Origin: Cupriavidus malaysiensis
GTDB lineage: Bacteria > Pseudomonadota > Gammaproteobacteria > Burkholderiales > Burkholderiaceae
Assembly: GCF_001854325.1 (NCBI RefSeq)
Contig: NZ_CP017754.1
Location: 1,240,001-1,304,000 of the forward strand
DNA: 64,000 bases
Direction of reading: 5' to 3'
Below are positions 52,762 through 62,188 of the stretch, piece after piece. Within the stretch, counting starts at the first letter, position 1; each line of letters begins with the position of its first letter. The notes beneath the pieces are model-generated. The model worked only from the letters and a program-made list of their open reading frames with translations. It was not told where the DNA came from and searched no databases. A program made the position numbers and the translations under genes.

Positions 52762-53799
52762 ATGCTGAACTTCGAAAATCTGTCGGAACGATTCGCCCAA
52801 GAGTCGTATCTCTGGTTGGTTACGGGTGTAGCGGGCTTTATCGGCAGCAACTTGCTCGAAGCCTTGCTTCTTCGCAAGCAAAGGGTCGTTGGTATCGATA
52901 ACTTCGCGACCGGCTCCAAGGCGAATCTTGAAGAGGTACGCCGAGTAGTGCCGGAGAATTTGTGGAAGAATTTCGTCTTCCACGAAGGTGATATTCGCAA
53001 CGTTGTTGACTGCAGACTAGTAAGTGAAGGAGTCGACTTCGTGCTGCATCAAGCAGCGCTTGGTAGTGTCCCCCGCAGCTTGGAGGATCCTATTCTCACG
53101 AACAGTGTAAATATCTCTGGCTCTCTTAACGTTCTCGTCGCGGCGCGAGATGCGGGAGTCAAGCGAGTCGTTTACGCCGCGTCGAGTTCCACATATGGTG
53201 ATCACCCTGGCTTGCCGAAGGTCGAGGATAAAATTGGCAAGCCATTATCGCCATACGCAGTTACGAAGCTTGTGAATGAGATGTATGCGAATGTCTTTGC
53301 CAGAAGCTATGGCCTAGACACGATCGGACTGAGATATTTTAATGTCTTTGGTCCGAGGCAGGATCCATTCGGAGCTTATGCGGCTGTAATTCCGAGGTGG
53401 ATCTCGGCCATGATCAGCGGTGATGAGGTACTCATAAACGGCGACGGGGAGACTAGTCGCGATTTTTGTTTCGTTGAAAATGTGATTCAAGCCAATCTGC
53501 TTGCAGCCTTAGCACATAGCGGCGCTGGTAACCAAGTGTACAACGTGGCCCTTGGCGATCGAACCACTCTTAACGAACTGTTTATTGCACTAAAAGAGGC
53601 TCTCAAGGAAAACGGCATCGCATATACCAAGTCCCCGAGATACCGCGACTTCCGAGCCGGTGATGTGCGACACAGTCAGGCTGATATCACGAAAGCTTGT
53701 AATCTGCTCGGATATTCGCCGGAGTTTCGGATTCGCGATGGGCTCGCTCTAGCCATGCCGTGGTATGTGAGAAATCTAGGAACTACGAAACAAGCGTAA
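52762..53799 (+). CDS. UDP-GlcNAc(A) 4-epimerase (WbpP/TviC type)
   Basis: The 345-residue extended SDR has [51 protein letters not shown] and YAVTKLVNE (catalytic Tyr and Lys), plus [20 protein letters not shown]. These match the WbpP/TviC group, which epimerises UDP-GlcNAc/UDP-GalNAc and their uronic acids. With the preceding dehydrogenase it gives UDP-GalNAcA. GTG 52753 (overlapping the upstream stop) is an alternative start; ATG 52762 has GGAGG 11 bases upstream. Confidence 0.92.
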   Translation: MLNFENLSERFAQESYLWLVTGVAGFIGSNLLEALLLRKQRVVGIDNFATGSKANLEEVRRVVPENLWKNFVFHEGDIRNVVDCRLVSEGVDFVLHQAALGSVPRSLEDPILTNSVNISGSLNVLVAARDAGVKRVVYAASSSTYGDHPGLPKVEDKIGKPLSPYAVTKLVNEMYANVFARSYGLDTIGLRYFNVFGPRQDPFGAYAAVIPRWISAMISGDEVLINGDGETSRDFCFVENVIQANLLAALAHSGAGNQVYNVALGDRTTLNELFIALKEALKENGIAYTKSPRYRDFRAGDVRHSQADITKACNLLGYSPEFRIRDGLALAMPWYVRNLGTTKQA

Positions 53800-53809
53800 A
53801 TGCTTCCCT

Positions 53810-55075
53810 ATGCGTGTTTCTTCGGTTTCTTGGAATCTAGCCGGACTTACTCTGCCGTTGCTGGTAGCGGCAGTCACCGTGCCGCAATTAATTCATCGCC
53901 TCGGCAATGAAAGGTTCGGGGTGCTGGCGCTCGCTTGGGGCCTAGTCGGTTATGCAGGAGCATTAGATCTCGGTATTGGTCGAGCTCTTACACAGATGGT
54001 GGCCCGCCTAAGAGGCGAGGGAGATTTTTCATCAATTCCCGATGCTTTGGCAACAGCAGGCAGAATCACATTGCTCACGGGTGCTTTTGGCGGTGTGATC
54101 ATAGCCATCTTCGCTATCGCTGGTGGCGGGTCATTGATACACGCGCGCCAGACCGCGACTGGGGAAATTGAGCTTTCCATCTTGCTTCTCGCTCTAGCGC
54201 TACCCGCCCAAGCGATGAGTGCGACGTATCGTGGAGTCAACGAAGCTTACCTGAATTTTCGTGGCATAAGCGTTGTACGAGCCCTTTTAGGCATGGTCAA
54301 TTTTGGAGGGCCGTATCTAGTCTCCCTTTGGACCAGCAGCCTACCTTGGCTGGTTGCAACTCTAGTGCTTAGTAGACTATTTTCTTTGCTTATCTATCGT
54401 CGGCTCGCAATGACATGCATTTCCGGTCAGCGTGCTGTCGGGCGAACAGGCGAGTACTCATCACGAATCGCACGAAGTCTTTTCTCATTTGGTGGCTGGG
54501 TCACCGTAAGCAGTATTGTAAGTCCGATGCTAGTCCAGGCGGATCGTTTTGTGATCTCATCGGCAATATCTGCGGCCGCGGTGACTATTTATGTTCTACC
54601 CTACGAGATGGTTGTTCAAAGCTTAGTGCTTGTTGGCTCGGTTTCATCCGTCCTATTTCCAAGCCTGAGCGCAATGATGCGTTCACATCCTACGCAATGG
54701 CAGCGCTATTTTTTGCGCTGGCTGCTGATAGTGGCTGGAATGATGCTTGTAGTCTGTATCGCGATGTTCTTCTTTCTCCCGAAGATCCTGACTCTCTGGG
54801 TTGGACAAGGATTGCATCCGGAATCAATTACCGTTGGGAAAATTCTCTGCTTGGGAGTTTTTTCGAACTCGCTTGGCGTAATGTTCTATGCGCTACTGCA
54901 TGCTAAGGGACGTGCAAACATAACGGCTCTGTTGCATATGATTGAATTGCCAATTTTTGTGGGAGCCTTGCTCTTTCTTTTACATCAGTTCGGGGTTGTT
55001 GGCGCGGCGTGGGCCTGGACCGGGAGAATGACTTTTGACGCAATAGCTTTGGGAATCCTGGGGGGGAAGAAATGA
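53810..55075 (+). CDS. wzx: Wzx-type oligosaccharide flippase
   Basis: The 421-residue protein has 12 or so hydrophobic segments and the MATE/polysaccharide-exporter N-terminus (WNLAGLTLPLLVAAVTVP, LGNERFGVLALAWGLVGYA, LDLGIGRALTQMVA). It flips the lipid-linked repeat unit across the inner membrane. It overlaps the next gene by 4 bp (ATGA). The substrate cannot be read from sequence, since Wzx proteins diverge with each polymer. Confidence 0.92.
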   Translation: MRVSSVSWNLAGLTLPLLVAAVTVPQLIHRLGNERFGVLALAWGLVGYAGALDLGIGRALTQMVARLRGEGDFSSIPDALATAGRITLLTGAFGGVIIAIFAIAGGGSLIHARQTATGEIELSILLLALALPAQAMSATYRGVNEAYLNFRGISVVRALLGMVNFGGPYLVSLWTSSLPWLVATLVLSRLFSLLIYRRLAMTCISGQRAVGRTGEYSSRIARSLFSFGGWVTVSSIVSPMLVQADRFVISSAISAAAVTIYVLPYEMVVQSLVLVGSVSSVLFPSLSAMMRSHPTQWQRYFLRWLLIVAGMMLVVCIAMFFFLPKILTLWVGQGLHPESITVGKILCLGVFSNSLGVMFYALLHAKGRANITALLHMIELPIFVGALLFLLHQFGVVGAAWAWTGRMTFDAIALGILGGKK

Positions 55076-56046
55076 AAACACGGACCCTAAAAACTATATT
55101 TTGGGCCGTCAGTATCGCCACGCTTCTAAGAGTTCTCTCCGGATACCAGGCTTTTGGGGAAAGTCGAGATTACGATAATTATCTTCAGTTTTTCGATGCA
55201 GTTAGGGTTTCGGCGAACTTCAATGATATATCGTATCGCTTTGAGCCGGGTTTTTCAGCGGTGGTTTATGCACTGGTGAAGATTGGCTTGAATAATCCGG
55301 TGGTCTATGCGGTCATAGCAGGGGTTGCAGTCTTCGTGAAGTGTTGTGCTGTTCCCCATTCAAGAAGATATGTTTTTGTTTTTGCAGTATTTGTATTTTA
55401 TCTGCTAACTCGCTATCTCGCCCTCTTCGAGATGACGGTGCTGCGGGCTAACTGTGCATTTGCACTTGCTTTCCTGGTTTTTGTCAGGCGGGAGACTCCG
55501 GAATATCGAGTCAAGGATCTGGTGCTGCTTCTGGGGGGCGTGCTCTTTCATTATTCTGCGATTGTCTTCCTATTTATCTATTCGATCAAACGCGTGACAC
55601 GGTTGCGGGTGGTCCTCATAGCCGTCGTTGCATTCCTCGCGATTATGGTATCGAAGGGTGTTTTGCTTTCATACTTGCAAGGGTATCTTAATGCTCTCTC
55701 GAATTATTCTGATGCCGGAAAGACTGCTACAACATTTCCGGTGTTGTTTATGCTTGACTTGCTGTTGTTGATTTTCATCCTTCTGACTTGGCAGGCATGT
55801 GACTTGCCGATGCGATATTGTGCGCTTGGGATTGCTCTTAGCGCCTCTTTTCATTTTGCGTTGCTCGATAACTCGGTATTCGCTGGTCGATTTCGAGAGC
55901 TGCTCTCAGTTTTTGTGTTGATATATGTGTTGCGGGCGTTTAGTTGTAGGTCGCCACTAGTGAAGTCTATCTCCTCTATGTTCGTGCTCGCGACTGGTGT
56001 ACTTCACGTATATGTAACTTATTTCTACGATCCGTTGCTGACATGA
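55072..56046 (+). CDS. wzy: EpsG-family polysaccharide polymerase (Wzy role)
   Basis: The 324-residue membrane protein has about nine hydrophobic segments and the EpsG-like pattern SRDYDNYLQFFDAV near the first periplasmic loop, RYLALFEMTVLRANCAFALA and FHYSAIVFLF. EpsG proteins act as Wzy polymerases that join repeat units in the periplasm. The location directly after wzx with 4-bp overlap supports this. It is AT-richer than flanking housekeeping genes. Confidence 0.87.
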   Translation: MKTRTLKTIFWAVSIATLLRVLSGYQAFGESRDYDNYLQFFDAVRVSANFNDISYRFEPGFSAVVYALVKIGLNNPVVYAVIAGVAVFVKCCAVPHSRRYVFVFAVFVFYLLTRYLALFEMTVLRANCAFALAFLVFVRRETPEYRVKDLVLLLGGVLFHYSAIVFLFIYSIKRVTRLRVVLIAVVAFLAIMVSKGVLLSYLQGYLNALSNYSDAGKTATTFPVLFMLDLLLLIFILLTWQACDLPMRYCALGIALSASFHFALLDNSVFAGRFRELLSVFVLIYVLRAFSCRSPLVKSISSMFVLATGVLHVYVTYFYDPLLT

Positions 56047-56993
56047 AACGTTCGATAGATGTTGTCATTGTAAATTGGAATTCCGATCAGCAATTGGAGA
56101 AAGCTCTCCTGAGCATAGCTGAAAATAATTCGGGATTGGTCGATTCAGTGATTGTTGTCGATAACGGATCTACCGATGACTCCATCGCTCGGATCGAGGG
56201 CGGGAGAGAGTTTCCGTTCCGTCTTGTGATTGAGAGAAATGCTGAAAATCGAGGTTTCGGGGCGGCATGTAATCAAGGTGCTAGAAAGGGGGTGGGTGAA
56301 TTTATTCTCTTCTTAAATCCCGATGCTCATCTGTATGCGGACTCTCTTAGTGTTTCGCTTTCGCACATGGTTGATCCCGCGAACCGTGAGGTAGGTATAG
56401 TGGGTATTCAGTTGCTTGATGAGAATGGGCGGGTGTCGCGAAGCTGCGCTCGATTTCCCAGTCTATGGTCGTTCTTTATTCAGGCACTGGGATTAAATCA
56501 TTTTCCGGTTCTTCGGTCGTCTAGCATGCATATGGCGGACTGGGACCACTCGGAAACAAAGAAGGTCGATCACGTAATCGGGGCATTCTATTTAATGCGG
56601 CGATCCTTATTTGAGAATCTTGCCGGATTTGATGAACGATTCTTCGTATATTTGGAAGATCTCGATCTGTCGCTGCGAGCTAAGCAGGCCGGATACGATA
56701 GTCTATATCTCGCTGACGCGAAAGCCTTTCACGCTGGCGGCGGTACGTCAAGAAAGGTGAAGGCGCATAGGACGTTCTATTCCTTGCGGAGCAGGCTCTT
56801 TTACGGATTCAAGCATTTTGGCTGCAAGCGGGGTTGGATACTTGCAGCCATCACTCTTCTTCTAGAGCCGTGTACGCGGACACTCTCTGCCCTGTGCCGT
56901 GGCAGATTTGATGATGCGAAAAATACGTGGGCTGCATATTCAATGCTCTTTGGTGACCTGAAGATTATCCTGAAAGAGGCGAGGGTATCGTGA
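56043..56993 (+). CDS. Family 2 glycosyltransferase
   Basis: The 316-residue GT-A enzyme starts IDVVIVNWNSDQQLEKAL and has VVDNGSTDDS, RGFGAACNQGARK and the DxD-like LFLNPDAHLY. DERFFVYLEDLDLSLRAKQAGY follows, as in rhamnosyltransferase-like (WbbL) proteins. The C-terminal part has a short hydrophobic helix for membrane contact. It adds one sugar to the lipid-linked repeat unit; donor and linkage are unknown. It overlaps the genes on both sides by 4 bp. Confidence 0.92.
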   Translation: MKRSIDVVIVNWNSDQQLEKALLSIAENNSGLVDSVIVVDNGSTDDSIARIEGGREFPFRLVIERNAENRGFGAACNQGARKGVGEFILFLNPDAHLYADSLSVSLSHMVDPANREVGIVGIQLLDENGRVSRSCARFPSLWSFFIQALGLNHFPVLRSSSMHMADWDHSETKKVDHVIGAFYLMRRSLFENLAGFDERFFVYLEDLDLSLRAKQAGYDSLYLADAKAFHAGGGTSRKVKAHRTFYSLRSRLFYGFKHFGCKRGWILAAITLLLEPCTRTLSALCRGRFDDAKNTWAAYSMLFGDLKIILKEARVS

Positions 56994-58084
56994 AGGTGCT
57001 TGCATTGACTCGGTATGGCCAGCAGGGTGCGTCGTCTCGCATGCGCTCATTTCAATTCTTCCCCGTAATGCAAGGGAATGGTTGGGAACTGACCATCGCG
57101 CCGTTGTTCGATGATGCTCGATTGTCGACTCGATATAGAGAAGGTAGTTATCGACTGTCAGCAGTTATTTCGTCTTACATCGAGCGTCTTCGTTTTTTGC
57201 TGCGCCGCGCTGAGTTCGATTTTTTATGGATCGAGAAGGAGGCGCTGCCATGGCTGCCAGCGGGTTTTGAGTCATGGATGTTGAAAGATGTTCCATATGT
57301 GCTAGATTTTGATGATGCGATCTTCCACAAATATGATCTTCATCGCATGTCCTGGGTGCGGAGAACCTATGGAAATCGAATCGATCATTTGATGGCAAGG
57401 GCACGCCTCGTTGTTGCAGGAAACAGGTATCTTGCTGAGCGGGCGGAGAAAGCAGGCGCTCGACGTGTTGAAGTTTTCCCTACTGTTGTGGATCTAGATC
57501 GGTATAGAGGAAAGGAACGGTCAGAGGCAGTTCAAGAATGGAATCGAAGTGATGCTGAATCTATTCCCCGTGTTGTTTGGATCGGTTCCCCGTCGACAGT
57601 ACGCTATTTGACCGGCATCGGTCCTAGCCTCGCAATACTTGCAAAGAAACGACGGTTTGTTTTGAGGGTGATTGGGGGTGGCGAGGTCGTTATTCCTGGA
57701 GTTCAGGTCGAGAACGTAAATTGGTCTGCGGAAACTGAAGCAAAGGCGATTAGGGATTGCGATATCGGAATAATGCCCCTGCTGGATAGTCCTTGGGAAC
57801 GAGGAAAATGTGCCTATAAGCTAATCCAGTATATGGCAAGCGGATTGCCGACGGTATCGTCGCCGGTTGGCGCGAACGTTGACGTAGTCGTTGCTGACGA
57901 GACTGGCTTTTTCGCGAGTTCATCAGAAGAATGGGTTGAAAGCCTCGATCGACTTCTGAGCGATGATGCGATGAGGGCCATGTTAGGCGAGAATGGCCGG
58001 CGGCGCGTGGAGAAATACTATTCGCTTCAGTCTGCCGCCCCTCGATTGATCAAGTCATTGGTTTCGGCTGTTTCGTATCACTAG
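56990..58084 (+). CDS. Family 4 glycosyltransferase
   Basis: The 364-residue GT-B enzyme has a short N-terminal domain (MKVLALTRYGQQGASSRMRS), central WIEKEALPWLP and DFDDAIFHKYD. The C-terminal nucleotide-sugar domain contains VWIGSPSTVRYL, the conserved Glu-region LLDSPWERGKCAYKLIQYMA and SGLPTVSSPVG. It is a predicted retaining transferase of the repeat unit. The donor is unknown. It overlaps the GT2 gene by 4 bp; about 90 bp follow before the beta-helix gene. Confidence 0.9.
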   Translation: MKVLALTRYGQQGASSRMRSFQFFPVMQGNGWELTIAPLFDDARLSTRYREGSYRLSAVISSYIERLRFLLRRAEFDFLWIEKEALPWLPAGFESWMLKDVPYVLDFDDAIFHKYDLHRMSWVRRTYGNRIDHLMARARLVVAGNRYLAERAEKAGARRVEVFPTVVDLDRYRGKERSEAVQEWNRSDAESIPRVVWIGSPSTVRYLTGIGPSLAILAKKRRFVLRVIGGGEVVIPGVQVENVNWSAETEAKAIRDCDIGIMPLLDSPWERGKCAYKLIQYMASGLPTVSSPVGANVDVVVADETGFFASSSEEWVESLDRLLSDDAMRAMLGENGRRRVEKYYSLQSAAPRLIKSLVSAVSYH

Positions 58085-58175
58085 ATTGAATCCATGAATT
58101 GACAAGAGCTCCACGTCTATTGATCAGTTCATGTCAGCCTTGCGATATCAAGGCATTCCTAGGAAGGGGGAGCTC

Positions 58176-59694
58176 ATGAGGAAATCTCGAAGAACGGCTC
58201 TCGCCGCCATCGGTGGCTTTGGGCTTGGTTATCTCATTCGAAATGAAACCCCCTCAGCCGGTTGTCTTTTAGAGAAAGGAATCAGTAGCTGGGAGGCGCG
58301 CGCTGCCCCGGTTGCTCCTGCGGGTAGTTCTCCTATAGGTCGAGTGGACCTTGTGGTGCGGTCATCGCCAGTCAATTTGGCTGCTGCGCTCCCAGGTAAT
58401 TTCGTGACCGATGGATCGGTTGACTATACAGAATATGTTCAAAGAGTCTACGACCTTCTTCGTAATAGGGGCGGAGGGACTGTCATTGTCCCTCATGGAA
58501 CGACCATCTTGGTGGGGAAACCTGAGAACGTATGAGAATATTCAGACCATCGGCGAAGACTGGTCCGCTGTACTGAGCGTTAAAGCGGGATGCTATGGCA
58601 TCAGTCTGAACTCCGGTGTCTCTGGCGATAATCTGGGCGCCGCAAATGCTAAGAACGTGGCGTTCCGCGGATTTGCCCTGAAGGGGCAAGTCTCGGCTGC
58701 TGGGTTTTCTGAGCATTGCCATTTGCTAAATCTGAATGGCTTTTCTCACCTAGAGGTCGAGAATCTGCTTATCAGTGGATTTCAGGGCGATGGAATCTAC
58801 TGCGGGAGTTCGAATGATAGGGCTACAGAACGTCACAATTTTAGTTTTTCGGCGCGACGAGTGCGATTCGATGGTGTAAATAATAATAATCGGAATGCTT
58901 TAACATTTATTGATATCGACGGAGTCGTGGTCGAAGATTGTCAGTTTCTGAACTGCACTCGCTCGGATATGCCTGGACCCATTGATATGGAGCCGAATGC
59001 AAATTCATGGGCGACTATTCGAAATGTTACGATTAGACAGTCGGTTTTTAAAAATAACGGCGGGAATCTCGGTGAGGTTGGCGTAATGATCCCTGCAGCA
59101 GTGACGAAGATGCCTCAGAATTTGACAGTGGAATACTGCAAATCAGACGGCTACTCCGGTACGGGTGCGATGTTCTCGCTGTGCACCAATCGAGAGCCGG
59201 CGCCTACACAAGATGATACGAATTTTCGTCTATCCAATAATGTTGCGGCGAATGGTTGCATGCCATATCAAATTCTCGGTGCAAAGAGAGGCTTGATAAA
59301 GCAGAACATGTTCACTGATTTCTCGAGGGCGGCAATATTGGGATACAACGAAGCGAAACGAGGAGTGCGAGATATCGAGTCAGTGGATAACCGCTTTGTA
59401 CGATGTGGATACGCTAGAGGCGGAGGCATTTCCATCGGCTATGCTTCGAACGTTCGATCGTTGCGAGATAAGTTGGCTGACTGTGGGAATGGAAAGCCAG
59501 GTGGAGCAATGGTAATTGGACTCGCACGCGGCCTCTCGGAACGTATCGTTCTGGATAGCTTGGAAGTTACTTCTCCGACTGGAAGGACGCTAGTTGCGGT
59601 GCAAAGGGATGCACGGAATGACCTCGACTTGGCTACAAGTAAGATGGTCAGTCCAAGAATAGGTTTGCTTCCTGCTCAGCTACCGGTCAAGTGA
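58176..59694 (+). pseudogene. Right-handed beta-helix exported protein, frameshifted
   Basis: The first frame (58176-58535) has a good ribosome site (AGGAAGGGGG), a twin-arginine-like leader (RKSRRTALAAIGG) and the start of a pectate-lyase-like fold (VDYTEYVQRVYDLLRNRGGGTVIVP). It stops at 58533. The frame shifted by one base continues without a gap from about 58520: NIQTIGEDWSAVLSVKAG and many parallel beta-helix coils to 59694. Removing one base near 58531 joins them as GKPENVENIQTIGEDW. Total length (1519 nt) is one more than a multiple of three. It would be a secreted polysaccharide lyase/hydrolase or epimerase-like enzyme for the polymer. It may be broken or a sequencing error. Confidence 0.8.
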
Positions 59695-59802
59695 GTAAAT
59701 TGGTGTCGAGGCGATATTCTCGATTATCATTCGCTATTTTCTGGATCAAGCTCTGAAAGAGAGAGGAAATCCCTCTTTAGAGCTTGGTTGGGTGACGGAG
59801 TC

Positions 59803-60921
59803 ATGAAGTTTCTCTTAATTGCAGGTCTAGCGGATTCATTGCTGAATTTCCGTGGTCCTTTGATTGCGGCGCTACAATCGCGGAACCTTGAAGTGCATGT
59901 CGCTGCGCCATCCCTAGGACAAGGCAGCCCTTTGCGTGGGCGACTGGAGGCCATGGGATTGAAGGTGCATGATTTGCCGTTGCGACGTACAAGTAAGAGT
60001 ATTGTTTCCGATTTGGTAACCGTGATCGGGTTGCTTCGTGTGATGGCTCGCGTGAAGCCAACGTATGTAATGAGTTATACCATCAAGCCAGTGATATATG
60101 GCTCGTTGGCAGCATGGCTGTCGCGTGTACCTTTTCGCTTCGCCCTCGTAACTGGCCTTGGGTATTCATTTCAAGGAGAGGGAGAGCGGGGGCGCTTGTT
60201 GGCACTAGTCCGTCGACTATATCGATTCTCCCTCGCGCGGGTGCGTCTCGTTTTTTTTCAAAATCCTGATGACGAAAATCTTTTTCGTGAATTGGGAATT
60301 TTAAGTCCAAAAGTTTCATCATGTGTCGTGAACGGCTCGGGGATCGATATTTCCAGCTTTCTTCCTGCCCCGCTGCCACCGGGTCCTCCTCGTTTCCTGC
60401 TTATCGCTCGACTCCTGGGTGACAAGGGAGTGAGGGAGTATGTGCAGGCAGCCAAGCGAGTACGCGAAATAAGGCCAGATGTTAAATTTGGTTTGGTGGG
60501 GTGGATTGATGAGAACCCGAATTCAATTGGACACAGTGAGCTGAGTAGCTGGATAGCTGAAGGCAGTGTGGAGTACCTGGGCAAGTTATCTGATGTGCGC
60601 CCTGCGATCGCAGAATCCAGCGTATACGTGCTGCCTTCATATAGAGAGGGCACTCCGAGAACCGTTTTGGAAGCGATGGCTATGGGGCGGCCAATTATCA
60701 CCACGGATGCGCCGGGTTGCCGCGAGACGGTACAGGATGGAGTAACGGGTTTTATGGTGCCGGTGAGATCAGTTGATGGATTATATGAGGCGATGATGAA
60801 GTTTGCAGCTACGCCCCATTTAATTGGAGAGATGGGAGCGCGTGCTAGGGAGATGGCTGAGAATAAGTATGACGTGCGGAAGGTTAATGAGGCAATGCTC
60901 CGCCAGATGGGGATTCTATGA
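59803..60921 (+). CDS. Family 4 glycosyltransferase
   Basis: The 372-residue GT-B enzyme has KFLLIAGLADSLLNFRGPLI, PLRRTSKSIVSDLVTVIGL and SYTIKPVIYGSLAAWL in the acceptor domain. The donor domain shows LIARLLGDKGVREYVQA, VLPSYREGTPRTVLEAMAMG and GCRETVQDG. The pattern is like WbpT/PglA-type enzymes that transfer GalNAc or GalNAcA to the first sugar. ATG 59803 fits the family start; ACGGAG precedes it. It overlaps the pglC homologue by 4 bp, consistent with acting just after the initiating transferase. Confidence 0.92.
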   Translation: MKFLLIAGLADSLLNFRGPLIAALQSRNLEVHVAAPSLGQGSPLRGRLEAMGLKVHDLPLRRTSKSIVSDLVTVIGLLRVMARVKPTYVMSYTIKPVIYGSLAAWLSRVPFRFALVTGLGYSFQGEGERGRLLALVRRLYRFSLARVRLVFFQNPDDENLFRELGILSPKVSSCVVNGSGIDISSFLPAPLPPGPPRFLLIARLLGDKGVREYVQAAKRVREIRPDVKFGLVGWIDENPNSIGHSELSSWIAEGSVEYLGKLSDVRPAIAESSVYVLPSYREGTPRTVLEAMAMGRPIITTDAPGCRETVQDGVTGFMVPVRSVDGLYEAMMKFAATPHLIGEMGARAREMAENKYDVRKVNEAMLRQMGIL

Positions 60922-61511
60922 AGAGATTTTTTGATGTATGTGTGGCTTCTTTATTGCTGGTGCTTCTCTCAGTCCCACTGCTCTTGCTGATGGCTTTGAT
61001 CCGGAGCAAGCTTGGGAGCCCAATCTTCTTTAGGCAAATTCGACCAGGGATGAATGGTCATCCGTTCGAGATGATTAAGTTTCGCTCAATGTCGAACGCG
61101 CGCGGGAAGAATGGGGAATTGCTTTCGGATGCTGAGCGTCTCACTGATTTTGGTCGCCTTCTCCGTTCAACGAGTCTGGATGAACTCCCTGAACTTTGGA
61201 ATGTTTTGAAGGGGGATATGAGTTTAGTAGGGCCGAGGCCTCTTTTGATGGAATACTTGCCACTGTACTCCAAAGTTCAGGCTCGCCGGCATGAAGTAAG
61301 GCCAGGAATTACTGGTTGGGCCCAAATAAACGGTAGGAATAGTGTTAGTTGGGATGAGAAGTTTGATATGGACGTTTGGTATGTCGATCATCGGTCGATG
61401 TTCTTAGACCTAAGAATCTTATGGTTGACAGTACGTAAGGTACTTATTCGGGATGGCATCAGCGCGAAAGGTGAAGCTACTGCGGCGAAGTTCACCGGTG
61501 AGCGAAAATGA
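60918..61511 (+). CDS. pglC: Initiating sugar-phosphate transferase (PglC-like)
   Basis: The 197-residue protein of the bacterial sugar transferase family has one membrane-inserting helix (VASLLLVLLSVPLLLLMALI), then SPIFFRQIRPGMNGHPFEMIKFRSM (conserved Arg/Lys), the DE pair in STSLDELPELWN and GPRPLLMEYLPLY. It is a minimal, PglC-size enzyme that links a sugar phosphate, here probably diacetylbacillosamine phosphate, to undecaprenyl phosphate. The pglD/pglE homologues follow with 4-bp overlap, which supports the bacillosamine donor. Confidence 0.92.
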   Translation: MKRFFDVCVASLLLVLLSVPLLLLMALIRSKLGSPIFFRQIRPGMNGHPFEMIKFRSMSNARGKNGELLSDAERLTDFGRLLRSTSLDELPELWNVLKGDMSLVGPRPLLMEYLPLYSKVQARRHEVRPGITGWAQINGRNSVSWDEKFDMDVWYVDHRSMFLDLRILWLTVRKVLIRDGISAKGEATAAKFTGERK

Positions 61512-62188
61512 GAAAACTAGCCTTACTAGGAGCGAGCGGACACGGAAAGGTGGTGGCAGACTCCGCGTTGGCTGCCGGATACTCATCAATCGAATTCTTC
61601 GATGATGCTTGGCCTGATCGAGTAAGAAACGGGCATTGGGCGATTTCCGGAGATACGGAGATTCTGCTGGATGCATTGAGCGATTTTGATGGTGTGATCG
61701 TAACGATCGGCGATTGTTCTATTCGACTTGCCAAAACGGCGGCAATTCGGAAGGCGGGCGGGCGATTGCTGACAGTGATTCATCCGCACGCTTGTGTAAG
61801 CAAGTTTGCATCTCTCGGTGACGGCAGTGTGGTTATGGCCGGGGCGATCGTAAATGCAGATGTAACGGCGGGCACCGCTACGATTATAAATTCTGGTGCG
61901 ACCGTTGATCACGATTGTCTACTTGATGATGGTGTGCATATTAGTCCTGGAGCACATCTGGCGGGCAATGTGATTGTCGGTAGATGCAGTTGGATTGGAA
62001 TCGGCGCGGCGGTCAAGCAGGGTGTAACTATCGGGGCAGATGTTGTTGTTGGAGCTGGAGCCGTAGTTGTTAGCAATATATCAGATCATGTGATCGCCGT
62101 AGGTTGTCCTGCTTCGCCACTACAGTTTTCGAAAAGTGGGAGTTGTGGCGATTTGTCACCTTCGTTGAAAAGAGAGTCAAAATGCTGA
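61508..62188 (+). CDS. pglD: PglD/NeuD-family acetyltransferase
   Basis: The 226-residue protein has a Rossmann-like N-terminal domain (KLALLGASGHGKVVADSAL) and a left-handed hexapeptide beta-helix (GDGSVVMAGAIVNADV to VVGAGAVVVSNI). The catalytic His of the family lies in GATVDHDCLLDDG. PglD acetylates the 4-amino group of UDP-4-amino-4,6-dideoxy-GlcNAc to give UDP-diacetylbacillosamine; relatives may use other acyl groups, such as 3-hydroxybutanoyl. It overlaps pglC and pglE homologues, so the three are translated together. Confidence 0.92.
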   Translation: MRKLALLGASGHGKVVADSALAAGYSSIEFFDDAWPDRVRNGHWAISGDTEILLDALSDFDGVIVTIGDCSIRLAKTAAIRKAGGRLLTVIHPHACVSKFASLGDGSVVMAGAIVNADVTAGTATIINSGATVDHDCLLDDGVHISPGAHLAGNVIVGRCSWIGIGAAVKQGVTIGADVVVGAGAVVVSNISDHVIAVGCPASPLQFSKSGSCGDLSPSLKRESKC

